This document shows, in pieces, positions 43,373 to 52,302 of a DNA stretch of 64,000 bases. How positions within the stretch are numbered: position 1 is the stretch's first letter; each line of letters opens with the position of its first letter. The notes beneath the pieces were generated by a model that had not been told where the DNA came from, did not search any database, and saw only the letters and a list, made by a program, of their open reading frames with translations. The position numbers and the translations under genes are program-made. Location of the stretch: assembly GCF_964199965.1 (NCBI RefSeq), contig NZ_CAXMZT010000010.1:62001-126000 (forward strand), given 5' to 3'. The stretch comes from JAFIFT01 sp020051095 (GTDB lineage: Bacteria > Pseudomonadota > Gammaproteobacteria > Legionellales > Legionellaceae).

Positions 43373-45034
43373 TTACCATTGGGGCACTGTCATGACATTC
43401 AAATCCTTCGGTTGGCTCTCGGCCTGCGAGGAAGAACTAAAGATCGAAAAGGGCCACCAAGGACGACTGGGGTTATTTAGTTTATCTAATCCACTGTCTA
43501 AATTTTTTAGCATTCTTACGATATAGGTTCCCTCTTTCAACGTGTCCAAATTGCCAATAACCTCTGAAAAGCTACTTTTTAGCTCATTAATCTCATCCGA
43601 CTCAATTAAGTTGAGATGTTGAAAGGCCAATAGGACAGACCCTAATCGGTTTGTTCGCAATTGAAATTGAGGGCTCCCGTTAACTAATCCTTGAGTAACA
43701 GAGGCACCCACCGCAAGCGCTATCTCCTTTGCAACAAGGGCACCCTGTTTTTCATGCTCTTTTTGAACTTTAAGGACAATCATAAAGTCGGGTGAACATT
43801 CTTGTGTATTATTATAAACAATGGCGGCTAGCGTCATTTGAGACAGTGAAATAGGATTAACTTTTGCAAAAATTAAGGGATCACTTGGCTTCAAACATCG
43901 CTCTTTTAGCTGGATTTTTGTCCGAAAAATCGCCAGTTCATTTAAGAAACTGTTACTTGTATTTGAGTTCGGCGTATCAAGCAGTACTTTATTATATTCC
44001 ACGATATCTTTAAGGTGTTGATACACAAACAGTAAGTGTTGAAGTGCTAACTCTGTTGTTAATCCCTCGGATTGCAATGCTAATTGATAGTTAGGGCTGG
44101 TAAACAATGTAAATATATTGGATAAGTTACTAATAACCAAGCGACTTCTTTCTTTAAATAGGCTGCTATCTTGCGGGGTAGAAAGATAATCCAATGCATC
44201 AAAAAAGTGGTTTAATTTCTCTTGTAACTTACTCACGGATAAATGGGTACCGACTTTTCGCAATGCGGTGATGGGATCAGGCTTTGGTTTTAGATGATTA
44301 TCATAGAACGCTTGAATATGTCCTAGAATCCGATTAGGCCTCAATTGTTGAGCGATGCAGGGTAAATCGGGGTTGCTCGGGCAAGACTTGCTTTTGTTTA
44401 ACCATTGCTCAAGAAAGGTATTTTTATACGTATTACCATTCGTATCAAGCACCATATCATTTTTGAACACTTCATTGGTAAGTGGATCCTCAAACAACTC
44501 ATCGAAGTCGACCTGGTTGACATCTTGCAAGGTTCGCATCCTTTCCGCTAGGTTCTTAATGATAATATTGGGGCGAAGCAACCCTTCAGGAATTGGCTTG
44601 CTTTGATACATTTTCTTCCATGCTTCAACAAATGCTGTTCTTTCGTAAGTCTCCCCATTAGGCAAGGTGATAGGATCTTGAAAGGTGTCATCCAATGTGA
44701 GTGGTCTATCCAATATCGTTGCTAATTGCGTTGGGCAGGTGAGTAATCGGAGCAAATCTTGTTCACTATAAGCAAGACTGTCGACTAATGTTGCCGTGGG
44801 CAGTATAGGAAGTATTATCTTAGATAGCTTTTCAACTTCCTGAAGGCATAAGGCTTCATTCAGTAAAGGAAGGGAGTCTTCAATGGACTTTGCAATGTCT
44901 AGATGTTTTTTGCGATGGATGTATTCAGCCAATCCTTTAAATCCTTTAAACTCTTCAGGCATGTCCAGTAGATTGTCTGGTAGTTGAATTTCATAAGTAG
45001 CTAATAGTGAAATTAAGTCTTTTGTTGAAAACAT
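43373..45034 (-). CDS. Tandem U-box protein, LubX-like ubiquitin ligase candidate
   Basis: Start placed at ATG 45034 with GGA nine bases upstream; another ATG lies at 45043. The product has 553 residues. Two U-box domains are adjacent: about residues 115-168 (TLDDTFQDPITLPNGETYERTAF ... RPNIIIKNLAERM) and about 177-240 (FDELFEDPLTNEVF, DTNGNTYKNTFLEQWL, RPNRILGHI). The two-U-box arrangement is that of Legionella LubX, in which U-box 1 recruits host E2 enzymes and U-box 2 binds substrates. The long C-terminal ~310 residues are unlike LubX and have no recognised domain. No signal peptide, so type IV delivery is presumed. The key U-box residues look conserved in both copies. Confidence 0.88.
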   Translation of the reverse strand: MFSTKDLISLLATYEIQLPDNLLDMPEEFKGFKGLAEYIHRKKHLDIAKSIEDSLPLLNEALCLQEVEKLSKIILPILPTATLVDSLAYSEQDLLRLLTCPTQLATILDRPLTLDDTFQDPITLPNGETYERTAFVEAWKKMYQSKPIPEGLLRPNIIIKNLAERMRTLQDVNQVDFDELFEDPLTNEVFKNDMVLDTNGNTYKNTFLEQWLNKSKSCPSNPDLPCIAQQLRPNRILGHIQAFYDNHLKPKPDPITALRKVGTHLSVSKLQEKLNHFFDALDYLSTPQDSSLFKERSRLVISNLSNIFTLFTSPNYQLALQSEGLTTELALQHLLFVYQHLKDIVEYNKVLLDTPNSNTSNSFLNELAIFRTKIQLKERCLKPSDPLIFAKVNPISLSQMTLAAIVYNNTQECSPDFMIVLKVQKEHEKQGALVAKEIALAVGASVTQGLVNGSPQFQLRTNRLGSVLLAFQHLNLIESDEINELKSSFSEVIGNLDTLKEGTYIVRMLKNLDSGLDKLNNPSRPWWPFSIFSSSSQAESQPKDLNVMTVPQW

Positions 45035-45101
45035 ATGGCACATCCAATGATGATTTTATAATCATTATGCATAATTGGAAATTCAAATCAATCGATTTAT
45101 C

Positions 45102-45803
45102 TTAAAATAAAGAATCGCCTCCCTTTCGCGGCTCGATTAAATCATACAATGCAAAGTCATGATTGCGATGATAAGCCCAATAGCGATCGCCGAAGGAGTA
45201 ATGCCACCATTCAAATGGGTAATTTACAAATCCCACCTCAGACATCAATTGACATAAAAATGCCCGTTTTTCCTTTTGCTCAGTGGGCACATTATTCGCA
45301 TGGGTATGGAAGGAGTGGGGATCGATGGTATTATCTTCTTCCGGGAAAGGTCCTAGCTCAATCTCATGCCCGTCATTATCCACCAGTTTAATATCAACCG
45401 CTGCCCCAGTTCCATGGGGGAAGACATTTTTACTGCCATCTTGATTCGTAACTGGCGACACAACCTCGGTGGTGATATCAAATAATTCCGCCTCTGACAA
45501 ATGGGGATAATCCTTCTGCCTTTGCGCGTGCAGAAAATCAAATAGCCGCTGCTGCAATGCCTCGGATCGATGGCCTTCGATGAGCTTAATATGCCATCCT
45601 GCTGGCATACGACTTTGCGCATCGACAAGCATCTCGGCGACTGTTTTCCGGACATACGTATGGTGTTGATGCCTAAAATTTAATATCGGGATCTCATGCC
45701 AAGCATTTGATTTAATTTCCGGATAGGTTTCAATGTTGACGATGTCGTCATTATTTTCAATGACGGGTATGTTCAATATAATGGGATCAGCAATACGAAG
45801 CAT
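45102..45803 (-). CDS. D-alanyl-D-alanine dipeptidase (M15D, VanX/DdpX type)
   Basis: Encodes 233 residues. Zinc motifs: PHGTGAAVDIKLVD (His-x6-Asp) and the C-terminal EWWHYSFGDRYWAYH (Glu and His). An earlier GHRSEALQQRLF carries the Arg that positions substrate. These match M15D dipeptidases that cleave D-Ala-D-Ala. There is no signal peptide, so it is cytoplasmic, for peptidoglycan recycling or D-Ala salvage. No van-type neighbours, so there is no reason to infer glycopeptide resistance. Confidence 0.93.
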   Translation of the reverse strand: MLRIADPIILNIPVIENNDDIVNIETYPEIKSNAWHEIPILNFRHQHHTYVRKTVAEMLVDAQSRMPAGWHIKLIEGHRSEALQQRLFDFLHAQRQKDYPHLSEAELFDITTEVVSPVTNQDGSKNVFPHGTGAAVDIKLVDNDGHEIELGPFPEEDNTIDPHSFHTHANNVPTEQKEKRAFLCQLMSEVGFVNYPFEWWHYSFGDRYWAYHRNHDFALYDLIEPRKGGDSLF

Positions 45804-45897
45804 TTTTCACCTAAATCTGACGAAGTTACTCATTGCGAATACTATCATAGTGTTAGGTATTTTAAGAGACTTTGATTATAACTAGCTACCCTAATTT

Positions 45898-46128
45898 CTA
45901 TCGGCTATTGGGTGGAGGCGATACCGGGATCTGCACGGGTTGGTTTAACTTATGCAAAGTTTTTTCTGTTTTTTGATGAATCGGCATGCCTTGATTTAAA
46001 ACATCCATTTTTGAACGCGGTTGCGGTGTTTTTTTCGGCTTTTCGGTACTATCAGCATCCTCTTTCTCGCCACATCCAACCAGGCCTAAACTGATAATAA
46101 ACAAACAGAGATAGAGTATTCTTTTCAT
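45898..46128 (-). CDS. Small lipoprotein
   Basis: Encodes 76 residues with a lipobox: MKRILYLCLFIISLGLVGCG, cleavage before Cys19. The mature part is polar and rich in Lys, Pro and Gln, probably disordered, ending VQIPVSPPPNSR. No domain recognised. Likely anchored in a membrane leaflet of the envelope. About 300 bases of non-coding DNA follow upstream of its start. Confidence 0.72.
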   Translation of the reverse strand: MKRILYLCLFIISLGLVGCGEKEDADSTEKPKKTPQPRSKMDVLNQGMPIHQKTEKTLHKLNQPVQIPVSPPPNSR

Positions 46129-46425
46129 GGTATCGATCCTTCTGTTTTTATTGGTTTATATGGGTGAACCGACCAAAAGAGCAAACCAGTTTTTTTAGAG
46201 ACGTTCTCTAAAACTATAGCTCACAATTTTAAAAATTTTTGTGATTTTCAATCTCAAAATAGCGATTGTGTGAAACGTCCTACCGCCTCTGTTTTTGCAA
46301 TGCGATGAAAGCCTAGGATTATATCGTTGGTGGGCTTGGTAAGTTTTTTCCGATGAGTAATAGTAAGGTACCTTATCAATCACCGTCACCAGTCGCACAG
46401 GGTTATTGTGGACATGTCATCTAAC

Positions 46426-47616
46426 CTAATCTAAGCTTAATTCAATCGCAAACGCTAACCCCAATTTGGCAAAATGCACCATGTGCTCCAGATTGATGAT
46501 TTCCAGCCTATCCTCAGCAGTATGAACATAGGGATTATCATCATCCAAGGTGGTCGCTGAAGGATAAAGTGCCGGATAACCTTGCTGATGCCAAACAGCG
46601 TGATCACTGCAGGCATATCCACAGCGGGTATAAGAAACCGGTACTTTCACATAATAAGTTAGCAACTCAGCGGCAAATGCGGTTAAGGATTTATCCACGT
46701 AATCCGTTAATAGCCAAATGGTCTTATCTTTGGGATTGGCGCGGTACCCGGCTTGATCTAACTGCATCACGGCTTTAACAGGCGTTTTTTTCTTTAAAAA
46801 ATCATCTACCACATAACCCGAGCCAACTAACCCACGTTCCTCGGCGGCATAGGCAATCAGATACACCGGATTTTTTAAAGAGAGCTCTGATGTTAGTAAT
46901 ACACGAGCAATTTCCTGAGTGACCGTAATCCCACTCGCATCGTCATCCGCACCAGGCATATTACCTCCGAAGGTATCGATATGAGCGCCGATGACAACGG
47001 CCTCGCCAGGCAAATCTTTCCCAATAACTGTCACCACCGATGGCTGCTTATATTTTCCAGTCTGAACATAATAGCTTGCGACGTCGACTCGATTAGCCAT
47101 TTTAGCCATTTGATCAAAGGTTTCTTTATACCATTGGGCTGCCAAAACACCCAATTTGGTTTGAGCTGACCGGTTGCGATATTGTGTCAGGTGCTCTGCA
47201 TTTTGCCATATTTTATCGGCATCCACTCTTGCAATTTCGGGTTTAACTTGGGACGGATGGTTAATCGCAAAATGAAGGGGGCGCAAACTGGACTTTTCTT
47301 TCATCCACGCATTGAGCAAGCGAGCCGCATTGCCCATTTTTCCTGCCGCCGGCTTATAATAGCGACTCACGTTCATCAGCTTGCCGCATTTTGCTTGTTG
47401 GCGATGAATACGTGCTTGCAATGCATCATCGAGTGTCATTTCAACCAAACGATAATCCCCCGCTTTTGCCAATACTTGCACGTTGGTATTTAGTTCATCG
47501 AGCAAACAAGCTTTCAGGATAAATTGCTCTCCCGCTTGTGTTGCATAAGCATTGAAAGAAAAAGCGGCGATAAGTAGCTTCATCGCTAATTTTGTTTTTA
47601 GTCGAGATATGGTCAT
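46426..47616 (-). CDS. Exported M28-family aminopeptidase
   Basis: Encodes 396 residues with a signal peptide (AMKLLIAAFSFNAYA-TQA) and an AGGAT site before the ATG. Zinc ligands in order: VIGAHIDTFGG (His), MPGADDDASGITV (bridging Asp), YAAEERGLVGSG (Glu-Glu), VMQLDQAGY (Asp) and NPYVHTAEDRLE (His). A CGYACSDH block provides a disulfide and the D-H substrate loop. This resembles secreted Legionella aminopeptidases such as LapA/LapB, which release N-terminal Leu or Lys residues. Probably exported via the type II system; this is inference. Confidence 0.93.
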   Translation of the reverse strand: MTISRLKTKLAMKLLIAAFSFNAYATQAGEQFILKACLLDELNTNVQVLAKAGDYRLVEMTLDDALQARIHRQQAKCGKLMNVSRYYKPAAGKMGNAARLLNAWMKEKSSLRPLHFAINHPSQVKPEIARVDADKIWQNAEHLTQYRNRSAQTKLGVLAAQWYKETFDQMAKMANRVDVASYYVQTGKYKQPSVVTVIGKDLPGEAVVIGAHIDTFGGNMPGADDDASGITVTQEIARVLLTSELSLKNPVYLIAYAAEERGLVGSGYVVDDFLKKKTPVKAVMQLDQAGYRANPKDKTIWLLTDYVDKSLTAFAAELLTYYVKVPVSYTRCGYACSDHAVWHQQGYPALYPSATTLDDDNPYVHTAEDRLEIINLEHMVHFAKLGLAFAIELSLD

Positions 47617-47648
47617 GGTTATAATCCTTATACAGTCACTACTAGCAC

Positions 47649-47771
47649 AAGACTTACGAAAAACCCCAAGGTTGAGGCAAAAAAGGTTTTTAATGAGGGA
47701 GTTTAGATTAACTAAATGACCGAATTAAAAACTTTTTTTAACGAAGAGATTGGGAGTTTTTCGTAAGTCCT
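47649..47771. mobile_element. MITE-like element, family 1, copy 2
   Basis: Same 123-base structure as at 7276-7398: ends AAGACTTACGAAAAACCCCAA and CGTAAGTCCT, interior GAGGGAGTTTAGATTAACTAAA. Only a handful of base differences separate the two copies, 40 kb apart. Located between the divergent starts of the M28 peptidase and DUF192 genes, where it may carry or disrupt promoter signals. Confidence 0.88.
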
Positions 47772-47850
47772 GTAACATTAAATCATAGATTGAGTAGAAT
47801 TTAAAATTGATTGGCCTAACACACTGAATGATTATGGGGACACTGTGCAA

Positions 47851-48363
47851 ATGAACCATCAATTAAAAAGAAAAGCCATGACATCATTCGTGCCCTATGG
47901 TTTGGAGACACCTATCATCTTTGCTCTGCTGATGGCATGCCTTTTGGGCAAACTCGTTTTTTTGCAAACGGCCTATGCCAGTCCAAATCTTGATACAATG
48001 CCTATCATACAACTTAATATCAACCAACATCCTGTATCTGTCTGGGTACCTATCTACCCAAGTCAGTATTATCAAGGTCTTAAACAAGTAAGCAAAGAAC
48101 AATTGCAAGGAAAGGGTATGTTATTTCGATATACCGAACATCATATCCCAACCTTTACCATGCAAGGCACGCTCACAGACATTGATTTATTGTGCTTGGA
48201 TAGGCAAGGAACGATTCTGGAAATCATCCCCATGAAAAAAGAGGGGAATAAATTATACAAGCCCACGCTCCCTTGTCGGTTTGTCTTAGAATTACCTGCC
48301 GGTTCGCAACCTATTTATCAAATTAAACTGGGTGATAAGATTAGCTTTCCTGGAAACCCATAA
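47851..48363 (+). CDS. Exported DUF192-family protein
   Basis: Encodes 170 residues from ATG 47851; a GTG at 47845 is possible. An N-terminal hydrophobic segment (about 25-40) serves as signal or anchor. The DUF192 core follows: QYYQGLKQVSKEQLQGKGMLFRYTEHHIPTFTMQGTLTDIDLLCLDRQGTILEIIPM ending ELPAG and KLGDKI, though with a Q where GLM is usual. The function of the family is unknown. Next to a convergent Cys-rich peptide gene. Confidence 0.9.
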   Translation: MNHQLKRKAMTSFVPYGLETPIIFALLMACLLGKLVFLQTAYASPNLDTMPIIQLNINQHPVSVWVPIYPSQYYQGLKQVSKEQLQGKGMLFRYTEHHIPTFTMQGTLTDIDLLCLDRQGTILEIIPMKKEGNKLYKPTLPCRFVLELPAGSQPIYQIKLGDKISFPGNP

Positions 48364-48389
48364 ATTTTACAAAATAGCTAAAAAGAAAA

Positions 48390-48635
48390 TTATAGGGATA
48401 AATTGATGCATTCATCCGATGGTGTCTCTACCTGAGAACAGGCTTCTTCTGCACACTTCATACAGATTTGCTCACAATTCGGCTCTTCGCTGATAACACT
48501 AGAGACAACACAATAATTGTTGACACAATTCTCCGATTTTAACTGTGAATCACACTCATTGCTTTGCTGCAATAGTTCTGCAGCATAGGTCATGGTTGTG
48601 ACGAGTAATGCGATTATAAAAGTTGCTAGTTTCAT
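48390..48635 (-). CDS. Small Cys-rich exported protein
   Basis: Encodes 81 residues: signal peptide (KLATFIIALLVTTMTYA), then a mature part of about 60 residues with eight cysteines in an acidic background, with motifs NECDSQ, ENCVNNYC, PNCEQICMKCAEEAC and SDECI. The pattern implies a disulfide knot and secretion to the periplasm or beyond. No family recognised. Converges on the DUF192 gene. Confidence 0.75.
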   Translation of the reverse strand: MKLATFIIALLVTTMTYAAELLQQSNECDSQLKSENCVNNYCVVSSVISEEPNCEQICMKCAEEACSQVETPSDECINLSL

Positions 48636-48694
48636 CCTTGGCTCCCTTGAGATGACTCTAGTTTAATCATAGCAGGTCATTGGCAGTTTCGTTG

Positions 48695-48734
48695 GAAAAA
48701 TAGCAATTGCAGGTCGGGCCAAGGCCCGACCTGC
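48695..48734 (-). terminator. Intrinsic terminator of the RTX-type gene
   Basis: GCAGGTCGGGCC and its perfect complement are separated by two bases. On the minus strand the hairpin is followed by GCAATTGCTATTTTTCC. It begins 16 bases beyond the stop codon of the large minus-strand gene. Confidence 0.65.
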
Positions 48735-48749
48735 GGATACACTCTGTTA

Positions 48750-51287
48750 TTAGGCAATCAAAGCATCAGAACCGTCTACGCTAACCTCTATTTGTGCAGA
48801 AGCAGCTGCTAGAGAAGTCCCATCTATTTCAGCAGAAGCCTCAACTCGGACGGCAGCCTCATCAGCTTGGGCAGCAGCTTCTTCTCGGGTGGCAGCCTCT
48901 GCTTGGGCAGCAGCCTCTGCTCGGGCGGCAGCCTCTGCTTGGGCAGCAGCTTCTTCTCGGGCAGCAGCTTCTGCTCGGGCAGCAGCCTCTGCTCGGGCAG
49001 CAGCCTCTGCTTGGGCGGCAGCTTCTGCGCTTGCATTATCAGCCAAAGGCTGCACCGTGATGGCATTGGAGCTAATCGGCCCTTCTGCCGTTCCGAAACC
49101 ATCGGTATAAGACACTTTAACGGAAATGCTCTTTCCTGCATCAGCATCAGTCAGTGTGTAGATGCTTGCTGTCGCCCCTTCGATATCGACTTTATCCTCA
49201 CCCTCGCTTTGTCGTTGCCATTGATAGGATAAAGTCCCTAACCCATCCTCATCATCCAGGGTACTGGTTACAGCCAGCGAATCACCAGAATCAAATAGTC
49301 CATTACCATTTATATCACCTGCAATTGGAGTTGGCGATGGCGATGGCGATGGCTCAGGAGTTGGAGTTGGCGATGGCGATGGCGATGGCTCAGGAGTTGG
49401 AGTTGGAGTTGGAGTTGGCGATGCCTCAGGAGTTGGAGATGAAGTTGCAGTTGATGCGGCACTTCCTGTGGCTGCGGCTGGTGCTGTGGCAGGCCCTGTG
49501 CCAAAGCCAATAGTGACACCACCTGTTGGCGAATCGTTGACATTGGCAATGCTTTGTTCAGCTGAAGTAAATGTTGTTGTCCCATCGAACGGATCGGTGG
49601 TTGTCATGACCACCTTAATGATTTTACCGACATAGCTTTGATCACTTGGAATGTCGAAGGTATCGCTTGTTGCACCATCAACATCCGCATTATCCACTTG
49701 CCATTGATAACTGATGGAAGGCGCACCATCTTCATCAACAAGATTATCGAGGATTGCCGCTAAACTACCGCCTTCTTCGGCTTGCCCATTGACAGTTGGG
49801 TCACCCGTTGCTTCATCTTCAACGTTCGCAACCGGTCCGACAGAATCAGAACGGATGGAATTGATAAAACCTTGATCATCTTGATAGGTCACCTGGACTG
49901 AAATGGTTTTGCCAACATGTTCCTGTCCTAATTGAAGCGTTTTGTTGCTGCCAAGCTCGTTTCCTTCAGAGTCCGTCCACAAATACGTATAGGCGGCACC
50001 CAATAAACCATCCGCATCAGCAACCTCCGAGGTATCCGCTTCCAGTTCTCCATCTTCAGCAACCGTCCCGAGAATGGTTGGACCAGAAGTAGGGGCATCA
50101 TCGGTATTGGTATATGCAACACTTACTTGCAAGACTACTTCACTTTGTTTGGCTGTATCTTGGACTGCTAGTTTTACAGACGGTGCCAATTCAGACCCAT
50201 CAGATCTAATAGCAACGCGTCCCTCATCGATTTGTCTTTGAGTCACCTGGGTTACTTCTTGACCATCTAACAGTAATTTTCCGTTGGATATTTCTCTGAC
50301 ATCATAGACAAGATCTTGATCCGCTGCCGCTGCATCTTCATCGCTTGCTCTTAAGTCAGCACTGGTGATGGGAATATCGGCGCCTTCTGTCGACTTGACA
50401 TCATTGGCTTCTACCTCTGTGGAGTCATCCACATCGTTGATAGCAACCGTAAATGACTTGGTAAATGTCGCATTGGCATCATTGTCGTCCGTTGCAACGA
50501 TTTGCAAAGCATGGCTGGTTGGATCCACCTCAAAGTTTCGCGCGCTGTTTAAGAAAAGCTGATTGCCACTAATTGAAAATAACCCGCCAAAATCATCCAC
50601 TAGGGAAAAAGTATGAGTGTCTGTTTGGTCAACATCAATGGCCGCCAAAGTACCTACGATTCCCATCGTATTTTCGTTAATATTATCATTGCTTAGCGTG
50701 ATATCATCGGCAGATGATTCGGCCACGTTAATATTGACTTGCTCAAATCCTTTCGCATACACACCTATTTTTGCATTGAAATCAGTGAAGTTGATATTTT
50801 TGAAAAAAGAAGAAGACATTTCATTTGCGACAAACTGGCGTAATGCATTACCATGCACATCGGTCCCAATGGTATCAAGCTCTTTTTCCGTAAAAGCAAG
50901 ATTTAAGGTATCCGTTTGTCGTGCGCCAAAACAAAAACCACCGCCGCCAATGAAATAATCCATGGAGGCTGATGCGCCATTTGAGTTAGCCGCACTGTTT
51001 AGCGCATATTCCCAATTGACTGTATCACTGCCGCCATCGGCTAAAACAAAATCCGATCCTTCGCCATCGGAAATGACATCATTGCCATCGCCCGCAATAA
51101 TCCAATCATCACCACCATTGCCATTGATAATATCATCTCCCCGACCGCCTATTAATATATCGTTATAGTCGCTTCCTTCGAGGATATTTCCGTATTTATT
51201 TCCTATTTGTATCGTCGATCCGTCTTGAAATTGAAGAATTAACACTCCCGTTGCTTTATTAAACGAGATGTCTGCTAACTTACTCAT
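48750..51287 (-). CDS. RTX/cadherin-type secreted or surface protein
   Basis: Start at ATG 51287 with GGAG seven bases upstream; 845 residues. Residues about 35-90 are RTX calcium-binding repeats (GGRGDDIINGNGGDD, GDGNDVISDGEGSD), unusually placed at the N-terminus. Then come a cadherin-like domain (NENTMGIVGTLAAIDVD ... FEVD ... DNDANATFTKSFTVAINDVDD) and several Ig-like repeats of the type YTYLWTDSEGNELG and ISYQWQVDNADVDGA, with VQVTYQDDQG. A Pro/Thr/Ser linker (PTPTPTPEPSPSP) follows, one more Ig-like unit (LSYQWQRQSEGED), and an Ala-rich tail of hexapeptides. No N-terminal signal peptide. Likely a type I exported adhesin-like protein; no transport genes nearby. Confidence 0.88.
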   Translation of the reverse strand: MSKLADISFNKATGVLILQFQDGSTIQIGNKYGNILEGSDYNDILIGGRGDDIINGNGGDDWIIAGDGNDVISDGEGSDFVLADGGSDTVNWEYALNSAANSNGASASMDYFIGGGGFCFGARQTDTLNLAFTEKELDTIGTDVHGNALRQFVANEMSSSFFKNINFTDFNAKIGVYAKGFEQVNINVAESSADDITLSNDNINENTMGIVGTLAAIDVDQTDTHTFSLVDDFGGLFSISGNQLFLNSARNFEVDPTSHALQIVATDDNDANATFTKSFTVAINDVDDSTEVEANDVKSTEGADIPITSADLRASDEDAAAADQDLVYDVREISNGKLLLDGQEVTQVTQRQIDEGRVAIRSDGSELAPSVKLAVQDTAKQSEVVLQVSVAYTNTDDAPTSGPTILGTVAEDGELEADTSEVADADGLLGAAYTYLWTDSEGNELGSNKTLQLGQEHVGKTISVQVTYQDDQGFINSIRSDSVGPVANVEDEATGDPTVNGQAEEGGSLAAILDNLVDEDGAPSISYQWQVDNADVDGATSDTFDIPSDQSYVGKIIKVVMTTTDPFDGTTTFTSAEQSIANVNDSPTGGVTIGFGTGPATAPAAATGSAASTATSSPTPEASPTPTPTPTPEPSPSPSPTPTPEPSPSPSPTPIAGDINGNGLFDSGDSLAVTSTLDDEDGLGTLSYQWQRQSEGEDKVDIEGATASIYTLTDADAGKSISVKVSYTDGFGTAEGPISSNAITVQPLADNASAEAAAQAEAAARAEAAARAEAAAREEAAAQAEAAARAEAAAQAEAATREEAAAQADEAAVRVEASAEIDGTSLAAASAQIEVSVDGSDALIA
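48865..49029. repeat. 18-base tandem repeat coding for A/E-E-A-A-A-R/Q
   Basis: About nine units of GCAGCCTCTGCTCGGGCG-type sequence in the 3' end of the RTX-type gene, encoding hexapeptides AEAAAR, AEAAAQ or EEAAAQ. Units are near-identical, so copy number may vary between strains. The peptide should form a long helix. Confidence 0.85.
49326..49440. repeat. Six-base tandem repeat coding for the Pro/Thr/Ser linker
   Basis: Repeated GGAGTT and GGCGAT units (on the plus strand) encode PTPTPTPEPSPSPSP segments of the RTX-type protein. The block itself is duplicated (GGCGATGGCTCAGGAGTTGG appears twice), consistent with slippage. Confidence 0.8.
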
Positions 51288-51288
51288 G

Positions 51289-51698
51289 ACTAATCTCCAC
51301 TCAGAACTCAATCAATACTTGCATTACTCATATGTTATGAGTCCTGTATCGTTTGTTTCACGTCCTGGTTGACGATGTCTTGTGTTATTTATTGGTACAG
51401 CTGAGTGACAACTGCAGGGGTTGGGGCACCGGGAACCACCTTTTAGCCAAACAGAGGCTTATAATAGTGATAATATTATAGTACATTATTTGTGCTTTTC
51501 AACCAGTTTTTGAATATTTTTTAACTTCCCTTTATCCTTATCAACACTGGCCTAAAATAGCATTCATTTTGGGATATAAATTACACCTATGATAGCGATA
51601 ATCGTCTTATTATTCTTCTTGCAATCTCTTTTTGGTTAAATCTCATTCGGTTCATAACGGGTGTTATGAACATCTTTAAAAACATAAAGGAGTTTACT
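51289..51698. other. Intergenic region between divergent genes
   Basis: About 410 bases, AT-rich, likely holding the promoters of the RTX-type gene and of the small-ORF/P450 group. The only feature identified is the AAAGGAG ribosome site at its right end (51687-51693). No repeat copy was seen. Confidence 0.4.
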
Positions 51699-51788
51699 AT
51701 GTCAAAACAGACCATGATCCAACATATCATTGCCCAAAAAATTGCTTTAGGGATGACAAAAGCAAAATGTTGCTCACAAATTCACTAA
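51699..51788 (+). CDS. 29-residue peptide ORF with strong ribosome site
   Basis: ATG at 51699 is preceded by AAAGGAG at good spacing. The peptide begins SKQTMIQHIIAQKIALGM and ends TKAKCCSQIH. It is amphipathic, with two adjacent cysteines near the C-terminus. It lies 49 bases before the WH-motif protein and the P450 gene and may be a leader peptide, a small membrane-active protein or a peptide substrate. Its reality rests on the ribosome site and position. Confidence 0.5.
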   Translation: MSKQTMIQHIIAQKIALGMTKAKCCSQIH

Positions 51789-51837
51789 TCAAATAATCCA
51801 AGCAGGGCATTGCCCTGCTGACTGACAGGAGCATTCG

Positions 51838-52302
51838 ATGTTACCAGCCCTTTCTGATTTGTTAGACTATCAGCACCCCAAGGTTATTCAAACGTATGTA
51901 CGAACCTTTCAGGTTGATGAAAGTGAAGCAATTGCCTTATTTCAAGAGATGCTAACTTTTCTGTGGATCTCGACAAAACATACCCTTGACCGGCAGGCTC
52001 AACCCAATAATAAGCAACTGCAATTTCAATTTGTGATGCATCAAGAAATGCGTCCAATCGACGATATGTGGCATAATTTCATTTTGTATACGAGGGATTA
52101 TATTCAATTTTGTGATCGCTATTTCGGGACGTATATTCACCATGAACCCGATATTGCGATTGATAAGATTCCCACCGAAGCCGAATTTACCACCAACATG
52201 GCAAAATACCTCGAATACGTTTATGAGCATCTCGGGGAACTAACCCTTAGGCGTTGGTTTGCTAACCATTTTACCAGCACTGAGCAACCCCATGCTGCTT
52301 AA
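51838..52302 (+). CDS. WH-motif protein (GRDP-like), partner of the P450
   Basis: Encodes 154 residues; GACAGGAGC precedes the ATG. The core RPIDDMWHNFILYTRDYIQFCDRYFGTYIHHEPD matches the D-x-x-WH-x-F...Y..FC...G..IHH.P signature of glycine-rich-domain-like proteins (PF07173) and small bacterial relatives. Function unknown; the His and Cys residues could bind a metal. The N-terminus (VIQTYVRTFQVDESEAIALFQEMLTFLW) is helical. Its 3' end overlaps the P450 start by 11 bases, indicating translational coupling and a common pathway. Confidence 0.82.
   Translation: MLPALSDLLDYQHPKVIQTYVRTFQVDESEAIALFQEMLTFLWISTKHTLDRQAQPNNKQLQFQFVMHQEMRPIDDMWHNFILYTRDYIQFCDRYFGTYIHHEPDIAIDKIPTEAEFTTNMAKYLEYVYEHLGELTLRRWFANHFTSTEQPHAA

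Noticed and set aside
45102..45803. VanX of a glycopeptide-resistance cluster
   Set aside because: No vanH/vanA or regulator genes nearby; a lone D-Ala-D-Ala dipeptidase is more likely for recycling.
46195..46398. 67-codon minus-strand frame between the lipoprotein and M28 peptidase genes
   Set aside because: No good ribosome site, unusual composition, no motif; more likely non-coding or a decayed fragment.
48889..49110. Antisense Ala-rich frames over the 18-base tandem repeat
   Set aside because: Repeat units with a length divisible by three leave all frames open; the minus-strand RTX-type gene explains the region.
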